Both the position numbers and the translations under genes were made by a program. From NCBI GenBank assembly GCA_029263395.1, contig JAJCXO010000047.1:1-32668 (forward strand): DNA of 32,668 nt, read 5' to 3'. Shown here one piece after another: positions 25,461-32,634 of the stretch; positions within the stretch are counted from its first letter, which is position 1, and each line of letters begins with the position of its first letter. This DNA comes from Acidobacteriota bacterium (lineage in GTDB: Bacteria > Acidobacteriota > Thermoanaerobaculia > Multivoradales > J023). The notes under the pieces are model-generated. The model saw nothing but the letters and a program-made list of their open reading frames with translations. It made no database searches and had not been told where the DNA came from.

Positions 25461-27212
25461 ATGAGTCGCTATCGCTCTCCTCTTGCCTCATGCCGGATCG
25501 CCAGAGTTCTCGAACTTGCCGTCAATTCAGGTCTCGTGCTCGCTTTGTTCTTCGGTGCAACCGCTGAAGCCCAAACCATCAGCAAGCCGGAACTCTTTGG
25601 CAAAACCCTCAGCGCCGCTGCCAAGGCCGTGGAGCATTATGGCGCGGTCGAAGATCCGGAGGCACAACGCCGAATCACCGACATCGGCTACGAGCTCGCC
25701 GTGCAATCCGACTTCCGCGACTTCCCCTTCACTTTCTACCTCGTTGACATGCCGGTCCCCAACGCCTTCGCCCTGCCTGGCGGCCAAATCTTCGTCACCC
25801 GAGGCATGCTCGATCTTGGCCTGACCGACGACATGTTGGCCTGTCTGCTCGGCCATGAAATTGCCCACGTCACCCAGCGTCACGGCACTCGGATCCAAAA
25901 ACGCGCCACTCTACTCAACGTCTTGAGCCAAGCGTTGCTGGTTGGCGTCATGGTCGGCGTCGACGACGAGCCCGAGAACCCCAACGATCCCTACGGACGC
26001 GTCGGCAGCCGCAAAGGTAGCCTGGTGCAAGGCGCCGCCGCTACCGGCATGGTGGTTTCGGAGCTGCTGCTGCGCAACTACAGTCGTGAGTTCGAAGACG
26101 AGTCCGACGTCGAGGGCCAACGCCTCGCCGCCGCCGCAGGTTACGACCCCGACGGCGCCCGGCAACTGTGGGAGTTGATGAACCAACGCATCCCACAGTC
26201 CAACGCATACGGCTATTGGAACACCCATCCCTTCTCCGACCAGCGTATGCGCGCCGCCGAAGTCCGCGCCGCCGAGCTCAAGATCCAGGAGAATCCCAAG
26301 CCCCCCGAGGACTTCCGGGCTCAAACCCAGAAGACCCTATTGGCCTATGAGCCGCGCAACAAACACGACAGCGAAGAGCTGCGCAGCTTCATCGACCTCT
26401 CGGCCCTCAACGCCTGGCCCAAAGGCCCGCGGGCCGACGACCTGCGGCTCAACACCCTGCATCGCCAACGCGACGCCGAGCTCGAAAACGAGGAAATGTC
26501 TCGCGACTACGGTGAGTTGGTGCGGGCTTACCATCTTCAGATCGAAGAAGTCCGTGCCCTCACCCCCGACAGCGCCGTCCTCGGCACCCTAGAAAACGAG
26601 CTCCACGAGCTGCGCGACAGCGCCGACAAACTCCTCCCCAAAGCCCTCGAGATCTGGCAGGACGGCATCTACCAAACCCCCTTCTTGGAGATCTTCCTCA
26701 GCAACTACCCCACCGCCGAGGCCGCCCCCGACGTTGCCCTCGCCCTCGGCAATGCCTACAGTCGCATCGGACGCCAAGCTGATGGCGTCGACCAATACCT
26801 ACGAGCCGCCGAAACCGGTGACACCACCGAAGCCGGCCGCAGCGCCCTCGTCGGCCTGCGCAACCTCACCCCCTACCTGGAGAACCCCGCCGCCCTCCAG
26901 CAGCTCAGCGACAAAATCGACGACCCCAAGCTGCGCCAGCTCGCCCAGGAACGGCTCGACAAAGTCGCCTCCGAATACAAAGAGCTAGCCGACGGCGCCG
27001 AATACCTCCGTCGCTTCCCCGAAGGCGACCACGCCGAACAAATCCAAGAGCACCTCGAAACCCTGGCCCAAAACCTCTACGGTGAAGTGGTCCTCTACCA
27101 AGGTGTCGGCGACCACATCAAAGCGCTGGATCGTATCCAGCAGATCTTGACCCATGCACCGCTGACCAAAGCGGCGGTGGCGTTGCGGGAACGGGCGGAA
27201 TTGGATAGTTGA
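25461..27212 (+). CDS. BepA-like M48 metalloprotease with TPR-like C-terminal region
   Basis: 583 residues with a signal peptide (VNSGLVLALFFGATAEA, cleavage near residue 37). An M48 domain follows: NAFALPGGQIFVTRGMLDL (101-119), zinc motif HEIAH (His132, Glu133, His136) and the third-ligand helix REFEDESDVEGQRLA (Glu212 with Asp216), then NTHPFSDQR. The second half (~320-583) consists of helical pairs with TPR character (VALALGNAYSRIGRQADGVD). This is the plan of BepA, a periplasmic protease that assists outer-membrane beta-barrel assembly and degrades stalled OMPs; a role in envelope quality control is therefore likely. It is about 100 residues longer than E. coli BepA. The start at 25461 is chosen for its signal peptide and because the longer ORF from 25299 overlaps the divergent gene. 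DUF433 follows 18 nt after the stop. Confidence 0.91.
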   Translation: MSRYRSPLASCRIARVLELAVNSGLVLALFFGATAEAQTISKPELFGKTLSAAAKAVEHYGAVEDPEAQRRITDIGYELAVQSDFRDFPFTFYLVDMPVPNAFALPGGQIFVTRGMLDLGLTDDMLACLLGHEIAHVTQRHGTRIQKRATLLNVLSQALLVGVMVGVDDEPENPNDPYGRVGSRKGSLVQGAAATGMVVSELLLRNYSREFEDESDVEGQRLAAAAGYDPDGARQLWELMNQRIPQSNAYGYWNTHPFSDQRMRAAEVRAAELKIQENPKPPEDFRAQTQKTLLAYEPRNKHDSEELRSFIDLSALNAWPKGPRADDLRLNTLHRQRDAELENEEMSRDYGELVRAYHLQIEEVRALTPDSAVLGTLENELHELRDSADKLLPKALEIWQDGIYQTPFLEIFLSNYPTAEAAPDVALALGNAYSRIGRQADGVDQYLRAAETGDTTEAGRSALVGLRNLTPYLENPAALQQLSDKIDDPKLRQLAQERLDKVASEYKELADGAEYLRRFPEGDHAEQIQEHLETLAQNLYGEVVLYQGVGDHIKALDRIQQILTHAPLTKAAVALRERAELDS

Positions 27213-27230
27213 GTTTGGGGCGAAAGTGAC

Positions 27231-27455
27231 ATGAGTCAGCTCCAACGCATCACCGTTGATCCCAACCAGTGTGGCGGTCGACCCTGCATCCGCGGCCTGC
27301 GGATTCGGGTGGCAGACGTTCTCGACTTACTCGCAGCCGGCGCACCTCGGGAAGAGATCCTCCAAGACTACCCCTACCTCGAGAGCGACGACATCACGGC
27401 CGCGCTCGAGCTTGCTGCACGCCATAGCGATCATCCGATCTTGCGGAGCGCGTAA
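27231..27455 (+). CDS. DUF433 domain protein (antitoxin-like)
   Basis: 74 residues covering one DUF433 unit: ITVDPNQCGGRPCIRGLRIR, the helix VADVLDLLAAGAPREEILQDY and PYLESDDITAALELAARHSD. Family members are small wHTH-like proteins usually encoded directly before a DUF5615 PIN-type nuclease and considered antitoxins. Here the expected toxin is missing; a fragment of a type I restriction specificity gene follows instead. It begins 18 nt after the protease gene with a purine-rich GGGGCGAAAG in front of the ATG, so it may be co-transcribed. It may be an orphan antitoxin left after a deletion. Confidence 0.87.
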   Translation: MSQLQRITVDPNQCGGRPCIRGLRIRVADVLDLLAAGAPREEILQDYPYLESDDITAALELAARHSDHPILRSA

Positions 27456-27457
27456 CG

Positions 27458-27606
27458 GGTGCGCTGCCTTTGCAGGCAAGCTCGTCAACCAAGACCCCAA
27501 CGACGAACCCGCCGCCGTCCTTCTCGAACGGATCCGCCAAGAACGAGAATCGGCCCGACCCTCGAAGGTGCGACGAGCCCGCAAGACAAAGCAAGCCACC
27601 GCCTGA
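27458..27606 (+). pseudogene. hsdS: C-terminal fragment of a type I restriction specificity subunit (HsdS)
   Basis: The frame ending with TGA at 27604-27606 reads AAFAGKLVNQDPNDEPAAVL followed by LERIRQERESA and a lysine/arginine-rich tail. This is the conserved C-terminal end of many HsdS proteins (AAFxGKLVPQDPNDEPASxLLERI). Nothing upstream in this frame resembles the target-recognition domains; the sequence joins out of frame to the end of the DUF433 gene. I read it as the relic of a deleted or rearranged hsd locus that once lay next to the Mrr gene. Confidence 0.72.
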
Positions 27607-27632
27607 CCAATCCGCCCACCACCCAGAACATC

Positions 27633-29069
27633 ATGAACCAACCCCTAACCTTCCTAGCCGCCGCCGAAAAAACCCTCGCTGACGCTGGCGAGCCGATGCA
27701 CTACCGAGACATCACCCGCACCGCCCTCGACGGCGGCTTCCTGGTGACGCAGGGCAAAACTCCCGAAGCCACCCTCAACGCCCAAATCGCAGTCCAGCTC
27801 AACGAGCGCGGTGACGAGTCCACTTTCGTCCGTGTGCGCCCCGGAGTCTACGGCCTGCGACGCTGGCTCGACGACGGCACCCTGGATCCAGACAGCGTGA
27901 TGAAGGTGTTCGGTGCGCTGATCCCGCACTACCCCAAGAACGAAGAGGTACACCTGGTCCTGCCGGCATGGGATGGCGCTCCAGGCGGCGCGATCAGTCG
28001 CATGCTGTCAGCCATGTGGGAACATACTGGAACGCCCACATCGCCCGTGGACTGGACCGATCCCGACTCATGGATTGGTGAGCGTCTCGAGGGAGAATCG
28101 CAAGACTGGGCCCGGCGCACCTGGGAGGGCAGCAAGAAACGCGTGTCGCCGCGCTATTGCGATCCTCACTGGCACGTTATCCGCATTTATCAACTGCTGG
28201 AATCGAACGACGGCACGTTACGACTAACCGACGCAGGGCGCGATTTTTTGGAGCATCCCGAAGGCGAAACCGCTCGCTGGATCGATCTCGACCAGGGGAT
28301 CTTGTTGATCCTGCGGCTCGTCGCTGAAGCCGGTTCGACGACGCCCGCCGACCTGCTGGAGCCGTGGTTCGAATACTTGCTCGAGGAAACCAAGATCCGG
28401 GCCGAGTCCACCGCCAAGGGCGCCCTCAGTCGCCGACTGCACAATCTCCTCGACCGCGACTATGTGAGTCGCAACGGGACAACGTACAGCATCACGGAAC
28501 CGGGTCTGCGTTATCTCGAAGCGGACCGCCCGACGACGGTTCAAGACGAACCCACAGTGGATCTCGATGCGGAGATCCGACGACTGCAACAAGCCAAACG
28601 GGACGGAGTCCGCGAGGGAATCCGCGACATCCTGGCCGAAATGGATCCGTTCGCCTTTGAACGTTTGATCCAACGCCTACTCGATGCCATGGGCTATCAA
28701 GACACCGAGCAGACCGCCCGCTCGGGAGACGGTGGTGCCGACGTACTCGGCACGATCAAGGTTGGCATTTCGGAGATCAAAGAGGTTGTCCAGGTCAAGC
28801 GCCAGAAAGCCAACGTCGGACGACCGATCCTCGATGGTTTACGCGGTTCGCTGTACCGCTTCGACGCCGTCCAGGGCACCATCATCACTACGTCTTGCTT
28901 CACCCGTGACGCTCGCGCTGTTGCCTTTGACCGCGGTGCCGCCCCCATCGCCTTGATCGACGGCGATACCTTGATCGACCTTTTGATCAAACACGACATT
29001 GGTGTCGAAAAACGCAAGATCGAACTCTGGTCTCTCAATCCCGACGCGTTCGTCGAACGCGAAGACTGA
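27633..29069 (+). CDS. mrr: Mrr-type restriction endonuclease with N-terminal HARE-HTH domain
   Basis: 478 residues. Residues 1-75 (LTFLAAAEKTLADAGEPMHY, RDITRTALDGGFLVTQGKTP, TLNAQIAVQLNERGDESTFV) form a HARE-HTH winged helix, a module proposed to read modified DNA bases. A central winged-helix region resembles Mrr_N (IRIYQLLESNDGTLRLTDAG and LSRRLHNLLDRDYVSRNGTTY, ~183-286). The C-terminal Mrr_cat nuclease has Glu343 in FERLIQRLLDAMGY, SGDGGADV with Asp366/Asp370 and the catalytic QxK as Gln387-Lys389 in VVQVKRQ. It would cut methylated or otherwise modified foreign DNA. ATG at 27633 is chosen because the HARE domain starts at once; the frame is open further upstream through the HsdS relic in another register. 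No ribosome binding site is evident. Confidence 0.9.
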   Translation: MNQPLTFLAAAEKTLADAGEPMHYRDITRTALDGGFLVTQGKTPEATLNAQIAVQLNERGDESTFVRVRPGVYGLRRWLDDGTLDPDSVMKVFGALIPHYPKNEEVHLVLPAWDGAPGGAISRMLSAMWEHTGTPTSPVDWTDPDSWIGERLEGESQDWARRTWEGSKKRVSPRYCDPHWHVIRIYQLLESNDGTLRLTDAGRDFLEHPEGETARWIDLDQGILLILRLVAEAGSTTPADLLEPWFEYLLEETKIRAESTAKGALSRRLHNLLDRDYVSRNGTTYSITEPGLRYLEADRPTTVQDEPTVDLDAEIRRLQQAKRDGVREGIRDILAEMDPFAFERLIQRLLDAMGYQDTEQTARSGDGGADVLGTIKVGISEIKEVVQVKRQKANVGRPILDGLRGSLYRFDAVQGTIITTSCFTRDARAVAFDRGAAPIALIDGDTLIDLLIKHDIGVEKRKIELWSLNPDAFVERED

Positions 29070-29118
29070 GCGGCGATCCCAGGCCTTGCTCCCGACAGAG
29101 CAGACAGGCCGGCCCCGG

Positions 29119-29467
29119 CGAGCCAACAAAAAGCCCAGCCTCCTTCATCGGTCGTTCCAGCGCCATCAAAAGCCGAATTCTTCCCGGCTTCAGCCGTTGG
29201 AACCCATCAAAAAGCCGAGTTCTTCCCGATCCCTTACGTCCTGCACCCGCCAGAAGCTCTATTCTTCCTCGATTTAGCCGTTAGAACCCACGACAAGGCT
29301 GTCAGCTTCCCAAAACACACCTGTCGTCAGTAGTGACAATGCTGAGAGTTTCCCGTGACGAAGGCCTTGTCACTACTGGCAAGGCAGCTACCTTCCTGTG
29401 ACCTCCTTCGTGTCACCACTGGCAAAGCTCCTAACATCCTCGCCCAACGGCAGCGTCAGTGGTGACA
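29119..29467. repeat. Degenerate tandem array, ~42-43 bp period, with nested hairpins
   Basis: Core CAAxAGCxxAxTTCTTCC recurs about eight times; aligned 'GC' positions are near 29133, 29172, 29214, 29256, 29298, 29341, 29384 and 29427, steps of 39 then 42-43. Inside it are two long inverted repeats: CAGTAGTGACAA (29328-29339) with TTGTCACTACTG (29367-29378), and TGTCACCACTG (29411-29421) with CAGTGGTGACA (29457-29467). It occupies the gap after mrr; no gene was found here. Confidence 0.72.
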
Positions 29468-29679
29468 GCCAACAAAACACAGAGAGCCGCATCGAGCGTC
29501 AACAGGTTCTTTCGATTGAGAGACTTACCTATAGGCACACCGAATGTCCTGGCCCTGGTTGCCCCTGTCTTTCGCTTGGCCCTCGCTGAGAAACACCTCC
29601 TAGCCGCGACCCAACGACAGCTCCGAAGGCTTCATTGCAGGCTAGAAGCGACCTTCCTCATGGAGTCCGGCATCCTTTG

Positions 29680-29716
29680 TTGTACAACATTGATGTACAA
29701 CAAATCTTGTACAACA
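29680..29716. repeat. Triple TTGTACAACA repeat
   Basis: TTGTACAACA at 29680-29689, ATGTACAACA at 29693-29702 and TTGTACAACA at 29707-29716 (13-14 bp steps). Each contains or nearly contains the palindrome TTGTACAA, and copies 1 and 2 can fold as GTTGTAC/GTACAAC. It lies downstream of the small secreted gene that ends at 29744. Confidence 0.8.
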
Positions 29717-29743
29717 TGGGATACCGGACTGCTTCCAAGAGAA

Positions 29744-30037
29744 CTAGAAGGGATCTTCGTAGTTACAGGCCCAGCCATATTCGAACGTGAATTCGGTCGC
29801 TACACCACTGCTCGATGACTGACCATTGTTGCAACTGAGATAACGATGCCCTACCTGATGACTCAGTGTGGCGTCGGAGTAATACTCTATGTATCTTGCC
29901 CACATCGGAGCTGCGTTGACCTCCGTTCCGGGGCTCGTCAGAAAAGCGAGACCGATCATCACGACCAAGGCCAGGATCAACTGCGAGACTCTTTTGCGTT
30001 GTGAGACGCTCTTACGCTGTGAGACACACTTACGCAC
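29744..30037 (-). CDS. Small secreted protein resembling DUF6289
   Basis: 97 residues. A basic N-terminus (MRKCVSQRKSVSQRKRVSQ) precedes a hydrophobic core LILALVVMIGLAFL and a cleavage site near TEVNA; the mature ~55 residues read ARYIEYYSDATLSHQVGHRY, LSCNNGQSSSSGV and FEYGWACNYEDPF. The YYSDAT...VG...C pattern with two cysteines matches short exported proteins of the DUF6289 type, function unknown. The start is GTG at 30037, behind AAAAGGAGAG at 6-7 nt, the best ribosome binding site in this part of the window, and a plausible promoter lies further upstream. The N-terminal VSQRK repeat is encoded by 18-bp tandem copies. The upstream leader is notably AT-rich compared with neighbours, which hints at separate acquisition. 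Confidence 0.78.
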   Translation of the reverse strand: MRKCVSQRKSVSQRKRVSQLILALVVMIGLAFLTSPGTEVNAAPMWARYIEYYSDATLSHQVGHRYLSCNNGQSSSSGVATEFTFEYGWACNYEDPF

Positions 30038-30134
30038 GATTAACTCTCCTTTTCAAATTAAACATTTCAAAACATTGCTGCGCTTGGCAGCCTGTGTCGC
30101 GCTTAGCAGCCTGTCGTACGACTTAACTGTTAAT

Positions 30135-30164
30135 AGATTAAGTTACACTTAGCAATATTGTCAA
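30135..30164 (-). promoter_or_regulatory. Promoter of the DUF6289-like gene with overlapping inverted repeat
   Basis: On the minus strand TTGACA (30159-30164) is followed after 18 nt by TAATCT (30135-30140). A perfect inverted repeat ACTTAA (30121-30126) / TTAAGT (30138-30143) overlaps the -10, an operator-like position. The ~100-nt leader that follows holds a 14-bp direct repeat (30082-30095 and 30101-30114, one mismatch). Confidence 0.5.
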
Positions 30165-30284
30165 GATCCTTCATCTACACCTCAACACTCTTGTGCATCC
30201 ATGCCTCATCGTGTCACCGACTCGAACCAACCTTACTGCCTCGAGCATCTCCAACGCCCCGGCAACTCATTGACGACCCCAAGA

Positions 30285-30314
30285 TTGCTCTGCGACGCGC
30301 CGGACCGTTATCCT
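30285..30314 (+). promoter_or_regulatory. Weak promoter of a probable leaderless transcript (carboxylesterase)
   Basis: TTGCTC (30285-30290), an 18-nt spacer and TATCCT (30309-30314), then 6 nt to ATG 30321. No Shine-Dalgarno sequence is present between box and start. Confidence 0.4.
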
Positions 30315-30320
30315 TCGCCC

Positions 30321-31010
30321 ATGTCTGAGATACTTCCCTGCGTAGAACAATCCCCGTCCGGTGGCGACGCTCGAAGCGCCGTCATTTGGCTGCATGGCCT
30401 CGGTGCTGACGGCCATGATTTTGCTCCGATTCCTCCCGAGCTCGGCTTGGAGCCAGAGCTTCGTGTGCGGTTCATCTTTCCTCACGCGCCCAAGATCCCC
30501 GTGACCATCAACATGGGCATGACGATGCCGGCGTGGTACGACATCCGCTCGTTCGATAAACGAGGTCAGGACGAGTCGGGGATTCGCGCTTCGGCCCAAC
30601 AGATCGAGGCACTGATTGAGCGTGAGGTGGCGCGCGGCGTTCCGACCCATCGCATCATCTTGGCCGGTTTCTCCCAAGGCGCTGCCATGAGTTTGTTCAC
30701 CGGGTTACGCTACCCGCACAAGCTGGCTGGCCTGTTGGCCATGTCCGGATACTTACCTCTGGACGAGGTGGTGATGGCAGAGAGCACCGACGCCAATCGA
30801 GACATCTCGATCTTCCAAGCCCATGGCTCCGAAGACCCGGTGGTGCCTTTCCAACTCGGCAAGACCACCTGCGACATTCTGAGCTCCAACGGCTACTCGG
30901 TGCTGTGGAAGGACTACCCCATGCAGCACCAGGTCTGCCAGCCCGAGATTCGAGATATTGGACAGTGGATGGGCCAAGTGCTGGCGAAGGCCTTGGTGAC
31001 AGACGCTTAG
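30321..31010 (+). CDS. Carboxylesterase/phospholipase of the EstB-type alpha/beta hydrolase family
   Basis: 229 residues, the normal length for the PF02230 family. The oxyanion motif WLHGLGADGHDF (23-34), nucleophile Ser118 in GFSQGA, Asp172 in GSEDPVVP and His203 in MQHQV complete the catalytic triad; AWYDI and the FPHAP segment are also family hallmarks. It hydrolyses short acyl esters or lysophospholipids, without a signal peptide, so in the cytoplasm. The ATG at 30321 is chosen because it opens the conserved N-terminus; upstream in-frame codons to 30201 show no conservation. The gene is isolated and followed by the 42-bp hairpin array. Confidence 0.93.
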   Translation: MSEILPCVEQSPSGGDARSAVIWLHGLGADGHDFAPIPPELGLEPELRVRFIFPHAPKIPVTINMGMTMPAWYDIRSFDKRGQDESGIRASAQQIEALIEREVARGVPTHRIILAGFSQGAAMSLFTGLRYPHKLAGLLAMSGYLPLDEVVMAESTDANRDISIFQAHGSEDPVVPFQLGKTTCDILSSNGYSVLWKDYPMQHQVCQPEIRDIGQWMGQVLAKALVTDA

Positions 31011-31020
31011 ATCCAGGGTA

Positions 31021-31482
31021 CACCGGCTGATATCGCCTCTTGACCACAACAAGAGGCCCAATCACCGGCTGTGGACACAGGGTTCGATTTCCACCTCGCC
31101 AAAACACCGGCTGATATCGCCTCTTGACCACGACAAGAGGCCCAATCACCGGCTGTGGACGCAAGGTTCGATTTTTACTTCGTCTACACAGCGGCGGATA
31201 TCGCTTCTGTCGACCGACAAAAGGCCCAATCACCGGGTGTTGACGCTTCTGTCGAACGACAAGAGGCCCAATCACCGGCTGTGGAAGCAAGGTTTGATTT
31301 TTACCTTGCTTCCACAGTTGATCAAAAGGACGTTTTACCTGAACTAAGAAGCCGAAATCGCCACTGTGGAGACAAGGCTCGACTACTCCCTCGCAATTCA
31401 GTGGCAATAAACGCCCTTCTGCTGGGTCAAGGTGCCTGAAATCCTCGCTGTGGAAGCGAGGTTCGATTATTCCCTCGCGTCC
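31021..31482. repeat. Eleven-unit, strictly 42-bp tandem array of alternating hairpin units
   Basis: Units start every 42 bp from 31021. Units 1 and 3 (type A) contain GCCTCTTG/CAAGAGGC stems. Units 2, 4, 7, 9 and 11 (type B) start CTGTGGA and carry a GGTTCGATT-like loop. Unit 7 extends into unit 8 as a perfect 15-bp stem, CTGTGGAAGCAAGGT with ACCTTGCTTCCACAG. Units 1-2 are repeated almost exactly by 3-4 (84-bp higher-order period); later units are diverged but in register. The array fills the space between two convergent genes; no gene is supported in it. Confidence 0.85.
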
Positions 31483-31508
31483 ACAGTTGGCATGATCCAG
31501 GTCTCGCC

Positions 31509-32324
31509 CTAGGGTGATCTCTCGGGATGCGGCAGGTCGTCTGGAGCACCGCAAGCAACATCGAGCGGCGGGCGACTCAAGGTAGGGGCATAGTCGGCCG
31601 GCGGATGGTACCGGCTCGCCTCGAATGGCACCTCTTTGACCGCGACAAGCCTCTGCTTGTTGACGCGGACACCGCCCCGTCGTGAGCGCAACGTCAAGGT
31701 GCTCTCGACGGCATAACCTCCCGCCGCGAGGGCCTCTGCCTTCCATCCGCGAGATGCGGGGCTGAGCTCCCCTTGGTACAAAAGCACCTGATGGTAAGGC
31801 GCTAAGTCCACGGAAAGACTTTGAGTGAGCCACTCCTCACGTTCGATCTGGAAACCGATCGGGTGGCGCCCCGCAACCCGTAACTTGCGGGCTTGTCGTT
31901 GATCGATCACCCGACGTTCGTCGGTGAGCGTCACCGTTGCGTCAACGTCCACCACACTCTGCGAGGACTGTTGGAAACACTGCTGCTCTTGGTCGGTCAA
32001 GAAGCTCTCCAATGTGAGCGGTAGGGTCACTTCGACATAAGCTTTGGCCGGGTGGTCTAACCACAGGTAAATACCATCGTCCATTCGGACTATGACGCTG
32101 CCAGGCCCCAGGTCCAAACGTGCTGACCTCTCACCGATGAACACCATCTCTGTGCGCTCTCGGCTGGAGTCGACGTTGCCGGCCCGGTCGAGCACTTCAA
32201 CCGTTCGCATACGCTCGAGACGCAAATCTGCCTTAATAGGCGCAGCCATCCCCAGCAGTACCACCGCGGCGACGGCAACGGCACACCTCCCAGAAACACG
32301 GCCTCTGTAGCCTTTAATAGTCAC
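31509..32324 (-). CDS. Secreted DUF4412-like protein of unknown function
   Basis: 271 residues from GTG 32324, behind a strong GGGAGG. The signal peptide (SGRCAVAVAAVVLLGMAAPIKA) ends near residue 32. The mature part is beta-rich with a lipoprotein-localisation-like pattern: MRTVEVLDRAGNVDSSRERT followed by EMVFIGERSARLDLG, VIVRMDDGIYLWLDHPAKAY and ARKLRVAGRHPIGF with REEWLTQSL. This matches exported DUF4412-type proteins that record a bound ligand in a half-barrel; function unknown. A start at 32348 (8 codons earlier) is possible but lacks a ribosome binding site. It converges on the hairpin array, its stop lying 27 nt from the last unit. Confidence 0.8.
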   Translation of the reverse strand: MTIKGYRGRVSGRCAVAVAAVVLLGMAAPIKADLRLERMRTVEVLDRAGNVDSSRERTEMVFIGERSARLDLGPGSVIVRMDDGIYLWLDHPAKAYVEVTLPLTLESFLTDQEQQCFQQSSQSVVDVDATVTLTDERRVIDQRQARKLRVAGRHPIGFQIEREEWLTQSLSVDLAPYHQVLLYQGELSPASRGWKAEALAAGGYAVESTLTLRSRRGGVRVNKQRLVAVKEVPFEASRYHPPADYAPTLSRPPLDVACGAPDDLPHPERSP

Positions 32325-32506
32325 TTGCCGCCTCCCTGGGCTCCTCATCCGTGGGTTGGGTCAACTCGAGTCGTCCATTGGCTGGGAGATAACCCTCATC
32401 GCAGTGGCGCTCGGCGCCGAAGCTCTTGGCGGTTGATACACTCGGCCAACAGACCGAATACCCTCCTTGCGGCATGCTCGGGATTTCTGCGTATTCCGAG
32501 GGAATC

Positions 32507-32634
32507 CGACCACTTGTTCCGACGGAAGGCGACCACTCGTTCCGACGGAAGGCGACCACCGATTCCGATCTGAAGCCGACCACTTGCCGGCTGTTTGTCG
32601 GAAGGGTGGTCGGCTTGGATCGGAAGGGTGGTCG
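32507..32634. repeat. Back-to-back cluster of CGACCAC/GTGGTCG repeats, possible IS21-type ends
   Basis: CGACCAC at 32507, 32530, 32553 and 32577 (23-24 bp steps, each followed by TTCCGA-like sequence) faces GTGGTCG at 32606 and 32628 (22-bp step, each followed by TTGGATCGGAA). The two sets form an inverted arrangement around ~32594. Multiple short terminal repeats of this kind are typical of IS21-family ends, but no transposase gene is in the window. Nothing else is recognised from 32325 to the right edge. Confidence 0.7.

Noticed and set aside
29150-29300. Integron attC sites (GTTGGAAC and GTTAGAAC motifs)
   Set aside because: The motifs do not fit the GTTRRRY core at the last position, and no paired inverse core or integrase is seen.
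29459-29818. 119-residue plus-strand ORF
   Set aside because: It spans the repeat array and runs antisense into the DUF6289-like gene; no recognisable features.
31080-31320. tRNA genes, because GGTTCGATT resembles a T-loop
   Set aside because: No acceptor, D or anticodon stems can be formed at tRNA spacing; the loop belongs to the type B hairpins.
31021-31482. CRISPR array
   Set aside because: Units are contiguous, of one length, and alternate two hairpin types; there are no unique spacers and no cas genes.
30697-31833. 378-residue minus-strand protein with 14-residue repeats
   Set aside because: It runs antisense through the esterase and the secreted DUF4412-like gene; the open frame follows from the 42-bp period and lack of stops. 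Kept only as an alternative explanation for the array.
32314-32583. 89-residue minus-strand ORF at the right edge
   Set aside because: It is built largely from the GTGGTCG repeats and overlaps the start of the secreted protein gene; no ribosome binding site or homology is recognised.
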